NCBI RefSeq assembly: GCF_009931615.1
Contig: NZ_CP046620.1
Coordinates: 2,898,501-2,962,500 of the forward strand
Length of the DNA stretch: 64,000 nt
From: Algicella marina
GTDB lineage: Bacteria > Pseudomonadota > Alphaproteobacteria > Rhodobacterales > Rhodobacteraceae
Direction of reading: 5' to 3'
Shown here: in pieces, positions 58,286 to 64,000 of the stretch
Position numbering within the stretch: position 1 is the stretch's first letter
How the letters are laid out: each line of letters opens with the position of its first letter
Position numbers and translations under genes: made by a program
The notes under the pieces: model-generated
The model's database searches: none
Seen by the model: only the letters and a program-made list of their open reading frames with translations
What the model was told of the DNA's origin: nothing

Positions 58286-59133
58286 TGCACTTCTTCCTGG
58301 ATGGCGGCGCGTAGCGCACCGTGATCGAGATCGACTCCTGTGAAAATCGACCACGCATCGAGACCCTGACCGAAAAACAGCTCGTAGCCCGAAATTATGG
58401 CCAATCCTGCGCGTTCGGCGTCTTGCAGAAACTCCGTCTCAACAGGGGTGTAGACAGCATCAAAGGCCCAACTCGCTCCCAGCATCGCTTCGCAGGCCAG
58501 TGGGGTGCCGCCGATGCCTACCATGCCGAGCGGCGTGCAGTTGATAATTCCATCCGCACCCTGTGCGGCGGCAACGGCGTCACTGGACGTTTCAACCTTT
58601 GTGTTGGAGCCGAGGGCACGCAGCGCCTCGGCCAATGCCGACGCCTTGTCGGCATCGAGATCGATGCAACAGATTGTCTCGGCGCCAACACCGATCAGCC
58701 CAAAAGCAACTGCCTTCCCGACGCCGCCCGTTCCGATCAGGCAGACGTGACCGGGGTTTGCGTCACCACGCACCGCACGATAGGCGTTCATGAAACCGGT
58801 ATAGTCGGTGTTGAACCCCATCGGGCCTTCGGGATCGAAGACCACAGTGTTCACGGCTCCGATCGCTCTGACCAGAGGGTCAGCCACGGTCACCTTTGTG
58901 GTCACCAATTCCTTATATGGATAGGTGACATTGATTCCGCGAAAGCCACCGGACCGAGCCTGTTCGAAAACCTCGTCGAAGGTCAGAGCCATGTCCTTGG
59001 GGATCAACCGATCATAGGTTACGTTCAAGCCTGCAAGCTTCCCAGCCGCGCGGTGCAGCCGAGGAGACTTTGACCGGGTTATGTTGTCACCGATCAAGCC
59101 AAGCTTCACCGTTCTTTCAAGCGTTGCATTCAT
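58282..59133 (-). CDS. Shikimate/quinate dehydrogenase
   Basis: This is a 283-residue AroE-family enzyme. The substrate site has SKSPRLH (Ser-x-Ser), NVTYPYKE with the catalytic Lys, and NTDYTGF with the catalytic Asp. The nucleotide site is GTGGVGKAVAFGLIG followed by CIDLDADKA; an Asp at that position, without an Asn-Arg-Thr-type NADP patch, suggests NAD preference, as in catabolic quinate/shikimate dehydrogenases. Coupling to the QuiC-like gene fits catabolism rather than aromatic amino acid synthesis. Confidence 0.88.
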   Translation of the reverse strand: MNATLERTVKLGLIGDNITRSKSPRLHRAAGKLAGLNVTYDRLIPKDMALTFDEVFEQARSGGFRGINVTYPYKELVTTKVTVADPLVRAIGAVNTVVFDPEGPMGFNTDYTGFMNAYRAVRGDANPGHVCLIGTGGVGKAVAFGLIGVGAETICCIDLDADKASALAEALRALGSNTKVETSSDAVAAAQGADGIINCTPLGMVGIGGTPLACEAMLGASWAFDAVYTPVETEFLQDAERAGLAIISGYELFFGQGLDAWSIFTGVDLDHGALRAAIQEEVQ

Positions 59134-60638
59134 GATTTTGCCTTTCTGAACAGGCTTTTCTTCATGGACGTCCAGAGCGGAGTCTGGCTCACAAAGATCA
59201 GGATCACAGCCGTGAAGAGGATAAGCGAAAGGGGACTGGTAAGGATGCCTTCGAAGAACCGTCCCAGATCTTCGCGTTCGGAAATGATGGCCCGCCGCCA
59301 GTTGTCATCCAGCAGGCGCGACAGGATCACGCCAAGGATGACGGGGCCGAGCGGATAACCATAGTGCCGCATGAAATAACCAAAAACCCCGAAACCCAGC
59401 ATCCAGTAGACATCGGTGAGCGAATTGTTCACCGCATACGCTCCGACAATCGACAGCAGCAGGATCAGTGGAATGATGATGGATCGTGGCATCTCGACAA
59501 TCTTCGTGAAGATCTTGATACCGGTCAGACCGAAGATCAGCATGAACACGTTGGCCGTCAGAAGGGCTCCGACAATGAACCAGAACATGTCGGGCTGATC
59601 GATCATGAGCATCGGACCCGGGTTCAGGCCATGAATGAATAGCGCGCCGATCATGATTGCGGTTACAGCGTCGCCGGGAATGCCCAGCGTCATCATCGGG
59701 ATGAAAGCGCCACCGACAGCCGCGTTGTTGGCGGTTTCGGGCGCGACGAGCCCTTCCATGGCACCTTCGCCAAATGGAACCTCCGGGTCTTTTGTCACGC
59801 GCTTGGCATGATCATAGGCCATGAGCGCCGCGATATCGCCGCCTGTGCCTGGCAACGCGCCAATGATGACACCGATAGAGGAAGTCTGCAGCGACAACGG
59901 CAGGTATTTTTTGACCGTCCCGAACGAGGGAACGATCTTGTCGATCTTCTGGCGGACGGCTTTCATGCCGACGTTCTGAAGTTGCAGCAGCGCCTCGGAG
60001 ACGCCGAACATGCCGATCATCACGGCAATGAAGGAAATACCGCCCTCCATGATCTGGAAATCGAAAGTGAACCTTTCGGTGAAGGTCAGGGGGTCGCGGC
60101 CAACGGCACCGATGGCGATGCCGAGCGCGCCAGCAAAGATGCCCTTGACCAGTGACCCGCTGGAGAGCGAGCCAACGAGGAGAATGCCGAGAACGGCGAG
60201 AAGCATGTAGTCCCGCGGCTGGAAGGTGAGCGCAAAGTCCGAGACATAGGGCGCAGCAACCGCAAGAACCAAAATCCCGACCAGACCACCGAAAAAGGAC
60301 ATTACGGTTGTCACGCCGATGGCCTGACCCGCCTCTCCCTTCTTCGCCATCGGATAGCCGTCCATGGCCGTAGCGATCGCAGAGGGTGCACCGGGAATGT
60401 TGAGCAGGATCGCGGTGCGCGAACCGCCGTAGACACCGCCCATATATATGCCGACCATCAGCGAGATCGCGGGGAGGACGTCCCAGGAGAAGGTGAAGGA
60501 AATTAGGATCGACACGGCCATCGTGACCGACAGTCCGGGGATCGCACCGATATATATACCTGCAAAGGTGCCGATGCCGACAAGCAGAAGCAGTTCCGGC
60601 TGCGCGAAGATCGTGAATATTGACAAAAACGTATCCAT
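59130..60638 (-). CDS. Tripartite tricarboxylate transporter, TctA-family permease
   Basis: This 502-residue permease has about 11-12 helices and TctA motifs GIYIGAIPGLSVTMAVSILI, YMGGVYGGSRTAILLNIPGA (repeated in GALPGTGGDIAALMAYDHAK) and VPFGEGAMEGLVAPETANNA. The ATG at 60638 overlaps the TctB stop by one base (TGATG). With TctB and the TctC-like protein it forms a secondary transporter for an organic anion, here likely shikimate or quinate. Confidence 0.92.
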   Translation of the reverse strand: MDTFLSIFTIFAQPELLLLVGIGTFAGIYIGAIPGLSVTMAVSILISFTFSWDVLPAISLMVGIYMGGVYGGSRTAILLNIPGAPSAIATAMDGYPMAKKGEAGQAIGVTTVMSFFGGLVGILVLAVAAPYVSDFALTFQPRDYMLLAVLGILLVGSLSSGSLVKGIFAGALGIAIGAVGRDPLTFTERFTFDFQIMEGGISFIAVMIGMFGVSEALLQLQNVGMKAVRQKIDKIVPSFGTVKKYLPLSLQTSSIGVIIGALPGTGGDIAALMAYDHAKRVTKDPEVPFGEGAMEGLVAPETANNAAVGGAFIPMMTLGIPGDAVTAIMIGALFIHGLNPGPMLMIDQPDMFWFIVGALLTANVFMLIFGLTGIKIFTKIVEMPRSIIIPLILLLSIVGAYAVNNSLTDVYWMLGFGVFGYFMRHYGYPLGPVILGVILSRLLDDNWRRAIISEREDLGRFFEGILTSPLSLILFTAVILIFVSQTPLWTSMKKSLFRKAKS

Positions 60639-61213
60639 CAGTTTGCACCTCCGGACAGAACGGTGCGGAAAAACTGGATGAACTCTGCTTCGGGAACGAT
60701 GCCAGATGGCAGGAGTACGGTGAACACCACGCGGAAGACGATCCAGATGGCAATCAGCGATCCCAATGCGACCGCCAGCGTGTATCCCCAACCTTTCCGC
60801 GCCAGAACCTTGATCGCCACAGTCAGGAACAGGGCGGCGGTAGGGACAAAGCCGAGAGGTTTGAGCAGCAAACCGAAAAGGATCAGGAAGGCCGCAAACA
60901 GGATGACCATCCCGGGAAGGATATCTTTCGAAAGCGTTTCGGACGTAACCATTGGGAGACGTGACGTGCGTACTGTCACGATAACAGCAGCGACAACCAT
61001 GACGAAGGTTGTTGCCATCGGAATGGCCCCTGGGGCCGACAGTGCCTCGAAACCGGAGATGCCGTAGGCGCTATAGAGCAGGAACAAGCTGGCGGCGGTC
61101 AGAAACAGGGCGAAGCCGAGTTCGCCGGGTCGGCGTTTTTCGACATAACCACCCGGAGTCGCATCTGATGTGCCGTCATGGTGATCTGTGTCACCTCTGA
61201 ATTCGGGGTCCAT
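60638..61213 (-). CDS. Tripartite tricarboxylate transporter, TctB-family small subunit
   Basis: This is a 191-residue membrane protein with four predicted helices (about residues 31-49, 60-80, 102-140 and 148-172) after a hydrophilic N-terminal part (MDPEFRGDTDHHDGTSDATP). The layout fits TctB. It follows the binding-protein gene with 131 bases between, which contain two strong hairpins, and is coupled to TctA. Confidence 0.85.
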   Translation of the reverse strand: MDPEFRGDTDHHDGTSDATPGGYVEKRRPGELGFALFLTAASLFLLYSAYGISGFEALSAPGAIPMATTFVMVVAAVIVTVRTSRLPMVTSETLSKDILPGMVILFAAFLILFGLLLKPLGFVPTAALFLTVAIKVLARKGWGYTLAVALGSLIAIWIVFRVVFTVLLPSGIVPEAEFIQFFRTVLSGGAN

Positions 61214-61263
61214 GAAACAGTCCTCCCATTGGGGTCAACCGGGCTCCTCTCCCGGAACGCAAA

Positions 61264-61323
61264 GCGCCGCCCAGCGTCTTGAGGCGCGGGCGGCGCCGGG
61301 GTTGGCGGGCCCTGAGGCCCGCC
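61264..61323 (-). repeat. Two consecutive strong hairpins between the TctC and TctB genes
   Basis: The first hairpin pairs GCGCCGCCC (61264-61272) with GGGCGGCGC (61288-61296). The second pairs GGCGGGCC (61304-61311) with GGCCCGCC (61316-61323) over a 4-base loop. Neither has a T-run on the gene strand. They likely lower expression of tctBA relative to the binding protein. Confidence 0.6.
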
Positions 61324-61344
61324 GAAGTCGTATATGGGGAAAGT

Positions 61345-62349
61345 TTACTCGCCCGGACGCGCGATTCCGAATTCTTCCGGCGACGCCTTGGTCAGGCCAG
61401 CGTCCTGCAGGAGCCATGCGGTGCCCTGCTGCCACTTGGTCAGGAAATCTGTCGCCTCGTCACCGCTGATACCCATCATGGTGAAACCGCGATTGTCCAT
61501 CAACTCGACGAAATCAGGGTGCGCCGCGCCCGTTGCGTACGCGTCGCCGAGTTTGGCAACAACATCGTCAGGGGTACCGTTGGGCACGAAGACCCCGAAG
61601 AAGGGGCCCCAAGGCAGGTAAGTGTTGTAGCCTTCGTTAAACGAGGTCACGAGCGGCACATCCGGCAGTTTCGCGTTCTGCTCGACATCGAAGATCGCGA
61701 TCGGCTTCATTGCACCCGCGCGGATGCTTTCAATGGCCGCGCCCAGCACGGCGGGCATGACGTCGATGGCGCCACTCTGCAGAGCCGTCAGTGCGGGCCC
61801 GTCACCGTCATAGGGCACCGACGTCACGTCCAGCTCACCTTCAACGGTGTTCATCATCGCCGTGACGACTGAAGGCAGGCCGCCGGGGCCGGTTGCACCG
61901 AAACGGAGTTCGCCGGGATTGGCCGCGATGTACTCAAGCATGCCGGCGTAGTCATCGAACGGCGCATCGTTGTTGGCCACGAGAATCGGCGTGCCGCGGG
62001 CCAGAATGTTGATCGGCGTGAACTCGGAATAGTCTTTGTCTCCGAGACCCATGATCTTGTAGAGCAGCGGGTTTTCGGCACCCATCAGCAGGGTGTATCC
62101 GTCGGCTTCGGCGTCCGCGACGTAGTTCAGCGCAATGGCACCGACCGCACCGGTCATGTTCTGCATGACGACGGTGCCGCCAAGGGCTTCTTCGGCGTGC
62201 GGCGTCACGGAACGCATCACGGTATCGGTCGAACCGCCCGCGCCCCATTGGATGATGCCTTGAATTTCTTTGGCAGGGTATTCCTGAGCCGTAGCGACGC
62301 TTGCGCTCAGTCCGAGCGCAACGAGTGCGCCAATCAATTTATGAGACAT
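61345..62349 (-). CDS. Tripartite tricarboxylate transporter, TctC-family binding protein
   Basis: This 334-residue periplasmic protein has signal MSHKLIGALVALGLSASVAT and the TctC-type fold: GIIQWGAGGSTDTVMRSVTP near the N-terminus, the Asp-rich loop PILVANNDAPFDDYAGMLEY, LRFGATGPGGLPSVVTAMM and a late segment NRGFTMMGISGDEATDF. It captures the organic acid for the TctAB permease. It heads the minus-strand unit, divergent from the TetR gene. Confidence 0.9.
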   Translation of the reverse strand: MSHKLIGALVALGLSASVATAQEYPAKEIQGIIQWGAGGSTDTVMRSVTPHAEEALGGTVVMQNMTGAVGAIALNYVADAEADGYTLLMGAENPLLYKIMGLGDKDYSEFTPINILARGTPILVANNDAPFDDYAGMLEYIAANPGELRFGATGPGGLPSVVTAMMNTVEGELDVTSVPYDGDGPALTALQSGAIDVMPAVLGAAIESIRAGAMKPIAIFDVEQNAKLPDVPLVTSFNEGYNTYLPWGPFFGVFVPNGTPDDVVAKLGDAYATGAAHPDFVELMDNRGFTMMGISGDEATDFLTKWQQGTAWLLQDAGLTKASPEEFGIARPGE

Positions 62350-62416
62350 TTATTATCCTCCCTTGGTGTGCCCTTTCCGACGATTCGTTCGTCGCATCGC
62401 CGGTCACAGGCCCTTT

Positions 62417-62463
62417 ATGTACCCCTAGGTTAATTAGTCAACAAAAATGTACCCTGAAGTTAA
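62417..62463. promoter_or_regulatory. Direct repeats ATGTACCC-N4-GTTAA between the tctC and tetR genes
   Basis: ATGTACCCCTAGGTTAA (62417-62433) and ATGTACCCTGAAGTTAA (62447-62463) are near-identical 17-base direct repeats 30 bases apart, about three helical turns. The inner GTTAATTAGTCAAC (62430-62443) has inverted GTT/AAC ends. The divergent position suggests the operator of the TetR regulator. Confidence 0.55.
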
Positions 62464-62514
62464 ATTCGTGCTATTCAAGGATCAGAATCAAGTTCGTGGC
62501 AGGAGGCGACAGTT

Positions 62515-63198
62515 ATGGATGGAAGTGGTGATCGCCGGAAATCCGAACGCAAGAGTTCGTGGAAAAAGAACCCAGAGGCAGTCAAAGCAAATATCCTGGA
62601 AATCGCGACTCAGGAATTTGCAGCTCATGGGCTGTCAGGTGCGAACATCAACGAGATCGCCCGGAAGACTTCCACGTCCAAACGCATGATTTACTACTAC
62701 TTCGGTGACAAGGAAGGCCTCTATTGTGCCGTTCTCGAAGGCGTTTACGCGTCCTTGCGTAATGCTGAGGACCGGCTGGAAGTCGGGAACCTCCCCCCTG
62801 TCGAAGCCCTTTGCCGTCTTATCGAGGCGACGTTCGATGCCCACGCCAAAGCACCACATTTCATCCGACTGGTGATGATCGAAAACATCCATAACGGCGA
62901 TTACCTACGCAAATCCGAGATCGTGCCCAAGCTCAACAGGTCGATCATCGAAAAGCTCGAAGACGTCTGTATGCGCGGCAAGAAACAGGGGTTATTCCGC
63001 GAAGGGTCGAATGCCCTGCAGTTGCACTGGCTGATCAGCTCTTTCAGTTTTTACAATGTCTCAAACCGGGCAACTTTCTCCGCGTCGTTCGGACCGGAGA
63101 TATTTTCAAAGGCGACGCAAAACATTCTAAGAGAGAGGGCCATGGACATGGTGCTTGCCGCGGTCGTGATTGGCCATGAACCCAAGTCCTGGGACTGA
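62515..63198 (+). CDS. TetR-family regulator
   Basis: This 227-residue regulator has an N-terminal TetR helix-turn-helix (about residues 19-66: VKANILEIATQEFAAHGLSG, INEIARKTSTSKRMIYYYFG with the KRMIYYYFGDK signature) and a C-terminal ligand domain of unknown specificity. It is divergent from the tctC-like gene and probably controls the shikimate transporter operon through the direct repeats between them. Confidence 0.9.
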   Translation: MDGSGDRRKSERKSSWKKNPEAVKANILEIATQEFAAHGLSGANINEIARKTSTSKRMIYYYFGDKEGLYCAVLEGVYASLRNAEDRLEVGNLPPVEALCRLIEATFDAHAKAPHFIRLVMIENIHNGDYLRKSEIVPKLNRSIIEKLEDVCMRGKKQGLFREGSNALQLHWLISSFSFYNVSNRATFSASFGPEIFSKATQNILRERAMDMVLAAVVIGHEPKSWD

Positions 63199-63349
63199 AC
63201 CTTCAGGACTAGATTTCGATCTCATGGTCGAGGGCTCTGCCGCGGCAGGCTTTTCCGCGACGGTTTCGGCCATGCATCAGGGGTTGAACGTAGTTGTCAT
63301 CGAGAAGGCCAAGGTGATAGGCGGCTCAACGTTTTTCGTCATAGGATGA
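63176..63349 (+). pseudogene. Broken FAD-dependent dehydrogenase, N-terminal remnant with a nonsense codon
   Basis: A frame from ATG 63176 (overlapping the TetR end) reads LDFDLMVEGSAAAGFSATVS then MHQGLNVVVIEKAKVIGGST, the Rossmann FAD-binding start of 3-ketosteroid dehydrogenase/fumarate reductase-type enzymes, where the loop is normally GSGAAG. A TGA (63347-63349) stands where the family has Trp; after it LWVPQNPL still matches the family text W-LW-P-NP, so the stop is a mutation inside a former gene. Nothing recognisable follows. Confidence 0.65.
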
Positions 63350-63442
63350 CTGTGGGTGCCGCAAAACCCGTTGGATGTCTGCACACCTCTGTCGCAAACT
63401 ACACCAGAATGATCTATCAGTCCGTCCGAAAGGGGTATTCTG

Positions 63443-63844
63443 ATGAAAATCACGCGAGTTGGCACTAACGTCTCTTCCACAGGGTCTGAGGAATACTTCA
63501 CAGGTTCCGTCCGGCTCGACTCGCCATTCAGCACCAAAGCACCCGCCCGCGTCGGGGGCGTAACGGTTACCTTCGAACCGGGCGCCCGCACTGCATGGCA
63601 CACCCATCCCTTGGGGCAGACCCTGATCGTTACCGCCGGGTTCGGCCGCGCCCAGCGAGAGGGCGGGCCGATTGAAGAAATCCGACCCGGCGACATTGTC
63701 TGGTTCGAACCGAACGAACGGCACTGGCACGGCGCGGGACCAGATACCGCCATGACCCACATCGCGATCGCCGAAGCCGAAAACGGCAGCCCTGTCACAT
63801 GGCTGGAGAAAGTCAGCGAAGACGAATATCTCGGACGTGTTTGA
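63443..63844 (+). CDS. Cupin-domain protein
   Basis: This is a 133-residue single-domain cupin. The metal-binding motifs are visible: [20 protein letters not shown] (first His set) and [18 protein letters not shown] (second set). The rest is a compact beta-barrel without extra domains, as in the small dioxygenase/isomerase-like cupins (AraC-type excluded, no HTH). Role unknown; it follows the broken FAD dehydrogenase and may have been part of the same pathway. Confidence 0.85.
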   Translation: MKITRVGTNVSSTGSEEYFTGSVRLDSPFSTKAPARVGGVTVTFEPGARTAWHTHPLGQTLIVTAGFGRAQREGGPIEEIRPGDIVWFEPNERHWHGAGPDTAMTHIAIAEAENGSPVTWLEKVSEDEYLGRV

Positions 63845-64000
63845 CCTGCCTGCAACGAGGTAAGCGCATTCACCCTATCGCGTCCATTGGTCTGATCGCG
63901 GACACCAGATGACTTGGAAACAATAATAGTTTCCCGGCTCCGCCGGTGTCGCTCGTGGGGCTCAACCTGGTTGAAGGCGCTGGACTTCAGGCTCGCCCTG
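63845..64000. other. Right-edge intergenic sequence
   Basis: The last 156 bases after the cupin gene contain no feature I can support. They may be the start of another gene or degraded sequence. Confidence 0.3.

Overview
The window reads as a chromosomal stretch of an alphaproteobacterium, most likely order Rhodobacterales (Roseobacter-type). The grounds are high GC, and a gene order I recall from Rhodobacter relatives: sdhCDAB, mesaconyl-CoA hydratase, malyl-CoA thioesterase, mdh, sucC, sucD, sucA, sucB, lpd. Two ethylmalonyl-CoA pathway enzymes (mch, mcl2) are embedded in it. Species cannot be named from the sequence alone.

Region 1 (1-23.3 kb) is core metabolism. A partial unknown gene runs off the left edge. 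Then come two convergent sulfotransferase-family genes, the succinate dehydrogenase operon on the minus strand (sdhC-D-A, two small lipoproteins, sdhB), mch with a DUF1737 gene, an NnrU-like membrane protein, mcl2, a small secreted protein, a TSUP permease, mdh, and the plus-strand sucC-D-A-B and lpd genes. Two further sulfotransferase-family genes and a small lipoprotein sit between the suc genes. The sdh and suc promoter regions share a paired TGATCA palindrome, a candidate common operator for the TCA cycle.

Region 2 (23.3-29.6 kb) holds a TadE/TadG-like pair, a GntR regulator, an SH3-domain protein, a minus-strand pair of intracellular PHB depolymerase and zinc protease, a zinc-ribbon protein with an acidic tail, and tRNA-Ala(GGC).

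Region 3 (29.6-64 kb) is an accessory carbohydrate and aromatic-acid catabolic block with several gene remnants. From left to right: debris of a dihydroxyacetone/erythrulose-type kinase (DhaL) and of a sugar ABC ATPase; a D-apiose-type locus (ApnO-like, ApsD-like, sugar ABC transporter with DUF2291 lipoprotein, aldo/keto reductase, ApnL-like lactonase, GntR regulator); the wreck of a DUF1537 (OiaK-like) kinase; a second sugar ABC transporter with an SMP-30 lactonase; a tightly overlapped minus-strand operon for a TRAP transporter plus four-carbon acid-sugar enzymes (OtnK/OtnC-like), facing a dehydrogenase-Gfo/Idh-GntR operon; and a shikimate/quinate module (QuiC-like 3-dehydroshikimate dehydratase, shikimate dehydrogenase, tripartite tricarboxylate transporter, TetR). 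The window ends with a broken FAD dehydrogenase and a cupin.

The most interesting biology is the apiose locus, where the oxidising and lactonase steps are intact but the local downstream kinases are dead; the four sulfotransferases woven into TCA-cycle operons; the twin lipoproteins inside the sdh operon; and the shared candidate operators. No CRISPR array, intact insertion sequence, integrase or rRNA was seen.
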